DNA of 64,000 bases from Bacteroidota bacterium (GTDB taxonomy: Bacteria; Bacteroidota; Bacteroidia; Chitinophagales; Chitinophagaceae), in the NCBI GenBank assembly GCA_029573235.1, contig JAKQGX010000004.1:33201-97200 (forward strand). Reading direction: 5' to 3'. Below the pieces are notes generated by a model. It searched no databases. It was not told the DNA's origin and saw nothing but the letters and a program-made list of their open reading frames with translations. Made by a program: the position numbers and the translations under genes. This document shows positions 20,223 to 28,414 of this stretch, in pieces (positions within the stretch are counted from its first letter, which is position 1; every line of letters starts with the position of its first letter).

Positions 20223-20253
20223 AAAAGCCTCCACAACTGTAGGGGCTTTTTTT
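20223..20253 (+). terminator. Terminator after pdhB
   Basis: Inverted repeat AAAAGCC (20223-20229) / GGCTTTT (20244-20250), with more pairing inside, ending in a run of T. It lies 23 nt after the stop codon. Confidence 0.75.
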
Positions 20254-20334
20254 AGATAAATCCGGAAGACAACCCACATCAACCATCGCATCGGATACGG
20301 AAACAATAGTACTTTAGCCACACAAATCACCAAC

Positions 20335-21324
20335 GTGCTTTCTTTCTTTAGAAATAAAAATCCACTGGTAATAATCGTATTATTTATCCTGCTGTTGCTA
20401 ATGAAGCTACCGGCGCTCTTGCATCCTATGATGCCGGCAGGACTATCCAATCACACCGTTTTTTCGGGCATCGTTCGCCTTATTCCTTTGTCGGCGTTAG
20501 GGTTTACCATAGTGGCACTACTGCTCCATTTTTTACAGGCACTGTACCTCAACTTTTTGGCAGAGCGACACAAATTGTATGGAAAATCAGGTTTTTTTGT
20601 AGCCTTACTTTATATCATTCTTACCTCTTATTACCCCGGTTTTCAATACTTTAGCGAGGCCTTGTTGATAAACGGGTTGGTACTCTTTGCGGTTGATATA
20701 TTACTGGGGCTTCCCAAAACACCACATGCGGCACAAAAGCTTTACAACGCTGGCTTTGTCATCAGCCTTCCTGTTATGATTGCTTTTCCGACCATCGGCT
20801 TTTTGCTGCTGTTTATCTTAGGTTATTTATTGTTTCGTAGTTTCAAAGGGAAAGAGTTGTTCATTGGGCTATTAGGTTATGGCATGCCCTTTTATTTTTT
20901 AGCCGGTATCTTCTACCTCACCGACCAAACAATTTTGCTCAAAAATCCATTGGAGTTTAAATACACTTGGCAGTTAATATCGGACAGTAGTCTTTATCTG
21001 ATTGGAGTAATAACGGGGCTGGGTGTGATGTTTCTTGCAGCGGTCTATTCCTTTTTGCAAACCACAGACAAGATGGTCATCTATGTGCGGCGCAGTTGGT
21101 TTTTTCTTTTTATATATGGTGCCATCACCGTCCCCATTGCCTTGCTCACCGTCACGAAAGCCCATAGCGAATGGCTCATATTTTTCCCACCACTTAGTTT
21201 AATTATTGGACTGGTTTTTTATCATGATAATAACAAACGAATGAGTACCTTTATCCTCTATTTTTCCTTGGCTTTATTAATATTTTGTCACTTTACCAAT
21301 AAGTACATTTTTATACCTTCATGA
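20335..21324 (+). CDS. Multi-pass membrane protein, DUF6427-like
   Basis: 329 residues with about nine hydrophobic helices and few charged residues. The pattern (Phe-Phe-Arg-Asn-Lys near the start, then alternating helices) resembles the DUF6427 family of Bacteroidota, but function is unknown. It starts with GTG; a TACTTTAG -7 box at 20310-20317 supports this start, since the next Met comes only after the first helix. Its end overlaps purQ by four bases (ATGA), so the two are probably translationally coupled. Confidence 0.65.
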   Translation: MLSFFRNKNPLVIIVLFILLLLMKLPALLHPMMPAGLSNHTVFSGIVRLIPLSALGFTIVALLLHFLQALYLNFLAERHKLYGKSGFFVALLYIILTSYYPGFQYFSEALLINGLVLFAVDILLGLPKTPHAAQKLYNAGFVISLPVMIAFPTIGFLLLFILGYLLFRSFKGKELFIGLLGYGMPFYFLAGIFYLTDQTILLKNPLEFKYTWQLISDSSLYLIGVITGLGVMFLAAVYSFLQTTDKMVIYVRRSWFFLFIYGAITVPIALLTVTKAHSEWLIFFPPLSLIIGLVFYHDNNKRMSTFILYFSLALLIFCHFTNKYIFIPS

Positions 21325-22013
21325 AATTCGGAATCATTGTTTTCCCGGGGTCGAATTGCGACAGAGATATGATGCATGCATTACAGGATGACTTGCAACA
21401 AGAAGTGGTAATGCTTTGGCACAAAGACAAAGACCTCAGCATGTTTGGCAAAGGCGATTGTATTGTCTTACCGGGCGGCTTTTCTTATGGCGATTACCTT
21501 CGTTGTGGTGCGCTGGCGCGCTTCAGCCCTATGATGGAACAAGTCATCCAATTTGCTCAAAATGGCGGAAAAGTACTGGGTGTCTGCAATGGCTTCCAGA
21601 TACTTTGCGAATCGGGGTTGCTGCCGGGTGTCTTGTTGCAAAACAATCATCAAAAGTTCATTTGCAAGAACACCTATATTAAAGCCGAACACCAGCATAA
21701 CTTCCTCACCCAAAACACCGGTGACCGAGTGTTGAAAATTCCTGTGGCACACGGTGAAGGACGCTACTTTGCAGACGCTCCTACAATGGAAACGTTAGAA
21801 AAAAACAACCAGATTGTGTTTCGTTATTGCGACGAGAATGGAGAAATAAGCATCGACGCCAACCCCAATGGCAGCACCAACAACATAGCCGGTATCTGCA
21901 ATGCCCAACACAATGTATTTGGCATGATGCCGCACCCTGAGCGGGCTTCCAGCAGTGCTTTACAAAATACAGACGGCAAATGGATATTAGAAGCTTTTTC
22001 CCTGATGAACTAA
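21321..22013 (+). CDS. purQ: Phosphoribosylformylglycinamidine synthase, glutaminase subunit
   Basis: A 230-residue class I glutamine amidotransferase. The nucleophile is Cys89 in GVCNGFQ, and the His/Glu pair is in MMPHPERA near the end. It supplies ammonia to PurL in the fourth step of purine synthesis. The small-subunit form implies separate purL and purS genes elsewhere, or an unusual arrangement; none is visible here. The ATGA overlap with the upstream membrane protein gene suggests one operon continuing into the DsbD genes. Confidence 0.95.
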   Translation: MKFGIIVFPGSNCDRDMMHALQDDLQQEVVMLWHKDKDLSMFGKGDCIVLPGGFSYGDYLRCGALARFSPMMEQVIQFAQNGGKVLGVCNGFQILCESGLLPGVLLQNNHQKFICKNTYIKAEHQHNFLTQNTGDRVLKIPVAHGEGRYFADAPTMETLEKNNQIVFRYCDENGEISIDANPNGSTNNIAGICNAQHNVFGMMPHPERASSSALQNTDGKWILEAFSLMN

Positions 22014-22025
22014 ATCGTCTGAGAC

Positions 22026-22502
22026 ATGAGATTCATTTTATCCTTATCCCTTTTCTTACTGGCAATAACCCCATTGAAGGCACAAGTAGGCAACCTAACC
22101 CCACAAGAACCCATTGCGGACCCTACCGAGTGGAAATTTTTTGCCCACAAACTTGATAATAAAACCTACGAATTAATCTTTCAGGTGACCCTTCAAAAAG
22201 GATGGCACCTTTTTTCATTAAACCCGGGCGACCCTTCCTTAATACCGCCTTCATTTTCTTTTACTCCCGATAAGAAATACAAAAAAACGGGCACTATTAC
22301 CGAAGAAGGAAACTTGGAAGAAGCTAATCTGGAAGGCTTTGACATGAAAGTGCGCTATTTTGAAGGAGAAGTGCGCTTTACCCAAAAGATCATCCTCAAA
22401 GAAACCGGAATGGCGATTTCCGGTACCCATACGTATCAGGTTTGTAATGATGTTATCTGCCTGCCGCCAACCGTAAAACCTTTTGAGTTCCGCATTCCAT
22501 AA
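22026..22502 (+). CDS. Stand-alone DsbD N-terminal (alpha) domain protein
   Basis: 158 residues with a signal peptide (first ~20) and one immunoglobulin-like DsbD alpha domain. The closing segment YQVCNDVICLPP carries the redox Cys pair (spacing CxxxxxC). It is closely similar in layout to the N-terminal domain of the following dsbD gene, so it looks like a duplicated periplasmic thiol-disulfide domain that receives electrons from DsbD or a related protein. It follows purQ by 12 nt and precedes dsbD by 36 nt, all on the same strand. Confidence 0.8.
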   Translation: MRFILSLSLFLLAITPLKAQVGNLTPQEPIADPTEWKFFAHKLDNKTYELIFQVTLQKGWHLFSLNPGDPSLIPPSFSFTPDKKYKKTGTITEEGNLEEANLEGFDMKVRYFEGEVRFTQKIILKETGMAISGTHTYQVCNDVICLPPTVKPFEFRIP

Positions 22503-22538
22503 CACTAATTTCCCACTGTTGTACCACAAGCCATCGAT

Positions 22539-24677
22539 ATGAGTACATTTAAAAACAAACTGTTTCTATTCCTTTTTGCTTTGCTGACGAGCCATTTCAG
22601 CATGACCGCACAAATGATTGAAGACCCTACGCAATGGACGTATGAACTCAAGAAAAAATCAGACAAGGTTTATGATTTGGTATTTAAACTAAAACTAAAA
22701 GAACATTGGCATATCTGGTCGTTAAACCCGGGTGGCGATGGCTTACAAATCCCACCGGAGTTCACTATCGACAATAACCCTGCGGTGAAAAAGATGGGAT
22801 CCATCAAAGAAAGTGGCAAATTGATATCGGAAGAAATGGATGGTGTAGATGGGAAGGTCAACTACTTTCTGAATAATGTAGTGTATACCCAAACGGTAGA
22901 AGTAGCCAACAACACAACCATCAAAGGGAAATACCGCTACCAAGTATGCGATGAAACGCAATGCCTGGCTCCGAAAACCAAATCTTTTAGCCTAGAAGTA
23001 ACCGACAGCAAACCTGCTGCTACGGACACTACGACTACCGACAGCGCAATTACGACAGCCATTGATACAGCAACACCAACAAACTCAGTGGCTACAACGC
23101 CTACCTCCAACAACACTAACGATACCGCAGCCACCCTTGCCTCTGCAGATGATAACAATAGCAACAACGGTAAAGAAAAGAAGTCGTTATTATGGTTATT
23201 CTTTGCTTCATTGACGGGTGGCTTGCTCGCCGTACTTACACCCTGTGTGTATTCTATGATTCCTATTACGGTGAGTTTCTTCACCAAAAGAAGCAAGACT
23301 CGTGCAGAAGGTATTAAGAATGCCGTTTGGTACTCTTTATCCATCATTATTATCTTCACTATTCTCGGTGTATTAATATCCTTGTTCTTTGGTGCCAATG
23401 CCCTCAACAACCTTTCTACCAACTGGATTGCCAACCTGTTTTTCTTTGCCATCTTCGTGTTATTCGGCATTTCCTTCTTGGGTGCATTTGAGATTACACT
23501 ACCCTCTTCCTGGACGAGCAAAACCGATAGCAAAGCCGGTATTGGCAGCATGGGCGGTATCTTTTTCATGGCGCTCACGTTGGTCATCGTATCATTTTCA
23601 TGTACGGGACCCATTGTTGGTCCGTTGTTGGTACTTGCCGGCAGCGGTGGTATTGCTGGTCCGGCACTGGGTATGTTTGCCTTTTCGGTGGGGCTCGCCC
23701 TCCCCTTTGCATTGTTTGCGGTATTCCCCGGCATGCTCAATAAAATGGCGGCTTCGGGCGGGTGGTTGAATCAAGTAAAAGTAGTATTGGGCTTTATCGA
23801 GTTGATGCTGGCACTCAAGTTTTTCTCTAATGCCGACCTCGCACAAGGCTGGCGTATATTAGACCGTGAACTATTCATAGCCGTATGGATTGTATTATCG
23901 GTGCTATTAGGCTTGTACCTATTGGGCAAGTTGAAAATGTCGCATGATGATGCCTCCCCTAAAAATATTTATGGACAAGAATACGTGTCTATCTTTAAAC
24001 TATTCCTCGCCATCACGTTCTTCTCCTTTGCTGTTTATTTATTACCCGGTATGTGGGGAGCTCCACTGAATGGCATGAGCCAATTCTTACCACCCATGGG
24101 TACGCAAGATTATGTAGTGAGTAATGGTGGTGGTGGCAGTGGCAACGCCGGTCATGGCGGCGGCACCGTGGATGGCATTGCCCCGGTAAAATTTGTACAA
24201 GAACTGAAAATGTATGAACCGCCTATTGCGGTGCAAAACGGGCTGGTAACCTTCTACGATTATGAAGAAGCATTGGAAGCATCTAAGAAAATAAAGAAAC
24301 CCGTTATGCTGGACTTTACAGGCATCAACTGCGTGAATTGCCGAAAAATGGAAAGCCAAGTATGGAGCAATCCCGAAGTAATGAAACGCTTGAAAGAAGA
24401 TTTTATCATTGCTTCTCTCTATTGCGATTATGATAAAATTGAAGTACCCAAAGACCAACAGTTTTTCTCAAAAGAACTCAATGCACAAGTAGTGACTATC
24501 GGCGACTGGAATGAGCATTTGCAAGCTTCGAAGTTCAATTCCAACTCACAACCATTTTATTTCTTTGTAAATGGTGATGGTGTTAAATTGGTAGATGAAG
24601 GATATAGCTATAACTCCGATGCTTCCAAATTCATCCAACATCTAGACCGCGTGAAAGCCGCATATACCCAACAATAA
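22539..24677 (+). CDS. dsbD: Thiol:disulfide interchange protein DsbD
   Basis: 712 residues. A signal peptide is followed by an alpha domain (about 25-150, Cys pair in YQVCDETQCLAP), a Thr/Ala/Asn-rich linker (about 155-205), eight membrane helices of the DsbD/CcdA type (about 215-520, with conserved Pro-Cys in LTPCVYSMIP and SFSCTGPI) and a C-terminal thioredoxin-like domain with CVNC. It carries electrons from cytoplasmic thioredoxin to periplasmic partners. It includes a Gly-rich loop near 525-545. The preceding gene encodes a separate alpha domain. Confidence 0.94.
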   Translation: MSTFKNKLFLFLFALLTSHFSMTAQMIEDPTQWTYELKKKSDKVYDLVFKLKLKEHWHIWSLNPGGDGLQIPPEFTIDNNPAVKKMGSIKESGKLISEEMDGVDGKVNYFLNNVVYTQTVEVANNTTIKGKYRYQVCDETQCLAPKTKSFSLEVTDSKPAATDTTTTDSAITTAIDTATPTNSVATTPTSNNTNDTAATLASADDNNSNNGKEKKSLLWLFFASLTGGLLAVLTPCVYSMIPITVSFFTKRSKTRAEGIKNAVWYSLSIIIIFTILGVLISLFFGANALNNLSTNWIANLFFFAIFVLFGISFLGAFEITLPSSWTSKTDSKAGIGSMGGIFFMALTLVIVSFSCTGPIVGPLLVLAGSGGIAGPALGMFAFSVGLALPFALFAVFPGMLNKMAASGGWLNQVKVVLGFIELMLALKFFSNADLAQGWRILDRELFIAVWIVLSVLLGLYLLGKLKMSHDDASPKNIYGQEYVSIFKLFLAITFFSFAVYLLPGMWGAPLNGMSQFLPPMGTQDYVVSNGGGGSGNAGHGGGTVDGIAPVKFVQELKMYEPPIAVQNGLVTFYDYEEALEASKKIKKPVMLDFTGINCVNCRKMESQVWSNPEVMKRLKEDFIIASLYCDYDKIEVPKDQQFFSKELNAQVVTIGDWNEHLQASKFNSNSQPFYFFVNGDGVKLVDEGYSYNSDASKFIQHLDRVKAAYTQQ

Positions 24678-24737
24678 TACGGGTGGCATTGAAAGCAAAA
24701 TCTATAAAACAATAACCGCTCCAATAATAGTAGAGCA

Positions 24738-24778
24738 CCACAAAAAAAGCAGTCCTAATGGGGCTGCTTTTTTTGTGG
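24738..24778. terminator. Bidirectional terminator after dsbD
   Basis: A long inverted repeat with A-run and T-run arms (CCACAAAAAAAGCAG ... CTGCTTTTTTTGTGG). It separates the housekeeping operon from the CRISPR locus. Confidence 0.85.
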
Positions 24779-24909
24779 CGGTTGGAGAATGTATTAGATA
24801 TCACTCGTCTGGTATTAATAGGGAAAGAAATTTCGTAGTTGCAAAACTATTTCTCAAAAAGAGCTAACTCAATTATCTTGCTTATACACAGACCAATAAA
24901 CTAAAGTAT

Positions 24910-25092
24910 ATGAAAAACAACCAAAATGCATTCACCCAAAAGTATCCCCTCTCCAAAACCCTAAGATTTGAACTGAAACCGATAGGGAAAACTTTAGAAC
25001 ATATAGAAGCCAAAGGCCTTTTAAGCCAAGACGAGCAAAGAGCGGAAAGTTATAAGAAGATGAAGTTACAGTTTATTCAAAAAGGAAATTAA
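24910..25092 (+). pseudogene. cas12a: cas12a N-terminal stub (60 codons)
   Basis: The first ~50 residues match the conserved start of Cas12a: [20 protein letters not shown], then [11 protein letters not shown] and [12 protein letters not shown]. Cas12a is normally about 1,200-1,300 residues. Here likeness stops after YKKMK (about base 25070) and a stop codon follows after ten unrelated residues. No other part of a Cas12a (REC, Nuc, RuvC) is left nearby except the separate divergent effector. The reading frame up to that point is intact, so this is a truncation by deletion or replacement rather than slow decay. It stands 25 nt upstream of the effector gene and might still be translated as a leader ORF. 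Confidence 0.85.
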
Positions 25093-25117
25093 ATATTAAA
25101 TCATAAAACAATAAAAT

Positions 25118-28100
25118 ATGGAAAAGTTTAAAATCACAAAAACAATTCGCTTTAAAGCAATACCACAAAAAGCAGAAAGACTACAGGCTCAAGCAGAGGC
25201 ATTAATGGATAATCCTAAAGCGGACATTACTGTGCTTGTCATTAAGGGTTTTGATTTAATTAATTTATTTGAGGAATTAGTCTATACCAATGATAAAAAA
25301 GAGTATTTAAGAAAAAATATTACTATCCATTTTAGATGGTTACGACAATATGTAAAAAATGAATGGTACGATTGGAAACAAGGGAAAATTGAAATAGAAA
25401 ATGATAATAACAAAGCAAAGCAAAAGCAACCCCAAAAATCCAATTCACCCTTTGCTAGCTTATTAGCCATAAGAGATAATTTTGATGATGCTAAAGAAAA
25501 AGAACAAACAGACCATACTAACAAAACGGCAAAAAACAGTGAGGATAAAAAATTACCATTAGGCTCTGTGCCTTTTCTAAAAAATGAACTTCAAAATATT
25601 AGTAGTAGTTGGCGGGAGCTATTAGATGAATTAAGAAAAGCTTTTGAACGACCTGAGGAAAACCGTATGCGCAGAGCTGATATTGCTAAATTTTTAGGAG
25701 GGCTTTCCACGAGACAAATGCTCCCTGCATTAATCGAATTCATTAATGATTTAAACGATAAAAAATCAGAAGAACAAATTAATGCTTTAAAAAAATTAGT
25801 ACAAGAGTTTAAAGAACTACTTGAAACTTGTCAAAATGCTTATTTATCTGCACAAAGTTCCGGCATAAATATAGCAAGGGCAAGCTTTAACTATTATACA
25901 TTAAATAAGAAAGAGAAAAATTATACAGAAGAAAGGCAAAAAATATTAAACAGCTTGTCAAGGTCATTTTTTGAAAAAGGAAGAGTACCCCAAATTATTA
26001 AGGATTTAAGCATTGACGAAACCCTTTCAATTGGAAACCTATATGAGTTTCTAAAAAAATATAAAGCAGAGCAAAAACAACAATTTCAAGAAGCAGTAAG
26101 CCAAGGTTTAAAGTTTAATGAACTGAAAGAAAAATTTCCATTATTTGATACAATTGAACCTATCTATAAAGACTTTGTTGCAAAAACCAATGCAATTACT
26201 CAAAAAAGTACTGCTTTACAAAACAGCTCTCAAACCAAAGATCTTAAAGATGAAATCAATAAACTCAAAAGAGAACGGGGGCAGATGTTTCAGAAAGGAA
26301 AATTCAGGAAATATACCGAGTTATGTGATGTTTATAAAAAAGTTGCTCAAAATAAAGGAAAACTAAAAGCAGCTCTGATAGGTATCGAAAAAGAAAAATT
26401 AGATTCCCAAAAATTGCAATACTGGGCTTTGATTGGAAGGCAAAACAATCAATACAAACTCTATCTTATCCCCAAAGAAAAAGTGCAGGAAGCCTATGCT
26501 GAAATATCCAGGCAAGGCAGAATAGAAAACGAGGTAAGTACACCGCTGTATTATTTTGAATCGTTTACTTTTAGGGCTTTAAGAAAATTATGTTTTGGGG
26601 TAAATGGAAATACTTTTATTCCTGAAATCAAAAAGGCATTTCCTGAATTCAACACACCTGACTTTGGTGAGCATACTTTCAGAACGGGAAATATTGAACA
26701 AGATGAGCAAAACTTAATTCAATTCTATCAAAAAGTGTTAGATACTGATTTTGTTCTTAGAAATTTAAGGTTGCCTCATTCTCAATTGCAAGAAGTAATA
26801 GATACTAAATACAACAGTCTTCAAGAATTTAAGATTGCCATAGAAAAAGTATGTTACGCCAAACAAACAGTCTTAAATTCAAGAGTATTAAGGCTATTGG
26901 AAACCGATTTTAAAGCACAAATTGTTGAGCTAAGCAGTTTAGATTTAAATAAAGAAAATCCTACCCATTTAAAAGCACATACCCTTTTGTGGAATAGCTT
27001 TTGGAGTAAAGAAAATGAAGCCAATCATTTTACCACTAGAATAAATCCTGAGATCAGCATCTATTGGCGTGAAGCTAAAGCCTCTCGAATAGAAAAGTAT
27101 GGAAAAGGAACGCCGCTTTATGATGAGAGAAAGAAAAACAGGTATTTGCATCCTCAATTTACAGTCGCATTTACTTTCAATGAAAATGCACTTAGCAATG
27201 AGTTGAATTTTGCTTTTGAGGGTTTTGAGAAAAAGAAAGAAGCTCTAAACAATTTCAACCAGCAAATAAACCAAGAGTTTAAAAAGGGATTAGAAAATCA
27301 AATTTTAGGTGCTTTTGGTATTGATACCGGAGAAGCAGAATTGGCAACCATTGGATTAACAGATAATGGAAAACCTTTTCCTACAAAGCTTATTCGGCTA
27401 AAAACAGAAAAATTAAATTTTGAAAAACAAGGCTTTTTTAAAGACGGCACACCCAGAGAAAAACCCTATCGTGCTATTGACAATATGAGTTATTTCTTAA
27501 ATCAAGAATTGTACGAAAAAACTTTTAGAGATTATCTTTTTCAAGAAACTTATACGGAAATTTTTGAAGAATTTGAAACCACTACTATTGACTTAACTTG
27601 TGCCAAAGTGATTTGCGGACATATTGTTTTGAATGGTGATTTGCATATGCGTACCAAGCTCAATTTATTGAATGCAAAAAGGCAAATACGACAAGCACAA
27701 ATTCTTAACCCATCTTTAGAAATAAAATTTGAAGAAGATAAAATCTTGATGCCTGAAACTGATGAAGATAAAAAAGCCATCACATCTTGGAAAGCCATCT
27801 ATCATACCAATGAAGAGTTGGAGCAAATACAACCTATAAAAACAGTAAATGAAATGCTACTATCTTATTTAAAAGAGATTAAAGTAGATGAATCTATTGA
27901 AATAGAAAGCATCAACCGATACCGCAAAGTAGTGGCGGGAAATATGGTTGGGGTTATAGCTCATTTGTACAATAAATATCCTATCCTTATTGCTATTGAA
28001 AATCTTGCCCAAGGCACTATTGAAAAACATCGTTTGCGTTATCAAGGTGTAATGGACAGACCTTTGGAGACAGCACTGTATCGTAAATTCCAATCGAAAG

Positions 28101-28414
28101 GATTAACGCCTCCTATATCTGATGTTGTTGCAATTAGAGAAGCCCTTACCGAAAAGAAAAATAATAAAAAAAGTCAGTTGGGTGTATTACAATTTGTAGA
28201 TGAGCAACTCACCAGTAAAACCTGCCCCAATTGTGGCAAGAATGCCTATGAAGGTAGTAGAAAAGAATTGTACTTAAAGGAGAAGAAACAAGGAATTTTT
28301 TCTTGTACTTGTGGCTATCACAACATCAATAATCCTATGGGCTTGAACTTACACAGTAATGATGCTGTTGCCGCATTTAACATTGCCAAAAGAGGCATTA
28401 AAAACATTAAATAA
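25118..28414 (+). CDS. cas12a2-like: Cas12a2-like type V CRISPR effector
   Basis: 1098 residues. The N-terminus (ITKTIRF, 6-12) echoes the Cas12a KTLRF motif. A hydrophilic linker (about 85-150) and a helical REC-like region follow; a WED-like stretch begins near 434 (YWALIGRQNNQYKLYLIP) and a pre-RuvC segment at 642 (INPEISIYWREA). RuvC-I is GIDTGE with Asp736, RuvC-II IAIENL with Glu961, RuvC-III SNDAVAAFNIAKRG with Asp1082. A zinc ribbon (Cys1036, 1039, 1063, 1065) lies between II and III. Long I-II spacing (225), short II-III spacing (121) and no Nuc insertion fit the Cas12a2 lineage, known for RNA-triggered collateral nucleic-acid cleavage, not Cas12a. It is shorter than the roughly 1,200 residues usual there. 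The stop overlaps the next start by one base (TAATG). Family call fairly sure; activity is inferred. Confidence 0.82.
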   Translation: MEKFKITKTIRFKAIPQKAERLQAQAEALMDNPKADITVLVIKGFDLINLFEELVYTNDKKEYLRKNITIHFRWLRQYVKNEWYDWKQGKIEIENDNNKAKQKQPQKSNSPFASLLAIRDNFDDAKEKEQTDHTNKTAKNSEDKKLPLGSVPFLKNELQNISSSWRELLDELRKAFERPEENRMRRADIAKFLGGLSTRQMLPALIEFINDLNDKKSEEQINALKKLVQEFKELLETCQNAYLSAQSSGINIARASFNYYTLNKKEKNYTEERQKILNSLSRSFFEKGRVPQIIKDLSIDETLSIGNLYEFLKKYKAEQKQQFQEAVSQGLKFNELKEKFPLFDTIEPIYKDFVAKTNAITQKSTALQNSSQTKDLKDEINKLKRERGQMFQKGKFRKYTELCDVYKKVAQNKGKLKAALIGIEKEKLDSQKLQYWALIGRQNNQYKLYLIPKEKVQEAYAEISRQGRIENEVSTPLYYFESFTFRALRKLCFGVNGNTFIPEIKKAFPEFNTPDFGEHTFRTGNIEQDEQNLIQFYQKVLDTDFVLRNLRLPHSQLQEVIDTKYNSLQEFKIAIEKVCYAKQTVLNSRVLRLLETDFKAQIVELSSLDLNKENPTHLKAHTLLWNSFWSKENEANHFTTRINPEISIYWREAKASRIEKYGKGTPLYDERKKNRYLHPQFTVAFTFNENALSNELNFAFEGFEKKKEALNNFNQQINQEFKKGLENQILGAFGIDTGEAELATIGLTDNGKPFPTKLIRLKTEKLNFEKQGFFKDGTPREKPYRAIDNMSYFLNQELYEKTFRDYLFQETYTEIFEEFETTTIDLTCAKVICGHIVLNGDLHMRTKLNLLNAKRQIRQAQILNPSLEIKFEEDKILMPETDEDKKAITSWKAIYHTNEELEQIQPIKTVNEMLLSYLKEIKVDESIEIESINRYRKVVAGNMVGVIAHLYNKYPILIAIENLAQGTIEKHRLRYQGVMDRPLETALYRKFQSKGLTPPISDVVAIREALTEKKNNKKSQLGVLQFVDEQLTSKTCPNCGKNAYEGSRKELYLKEKKQGIFSCTCGYHNINNPMGLNLHSNDAVAAFNIAKRGIKNIK

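Noticed and set aside
22937..23740. 267-codon open frame antisense to dsbD
   Set aside because: It mirrors the low-complexity Thr/Ala linker and membrane helices of DsbD; codon-position pattern favours the plus strand.
24738..24778. Inverted repeat upstream of the cas locus as a transposon end
   Set aside because: A/T runs on both sides and the position after dsbD fit a bidirectional terminator; no transposase and no matching end elsewhere.
27590..27640. IDLTCAKVI segment (Asp825) as the RuvC-I motif of the effector
   Set aside because: The GIDTGE motif at residue 736 fits RuvC-I better and gives Cas12a2-like spacing; the IDLT segment matches a conserved stretch downstream of RuvC-I in that lineage.
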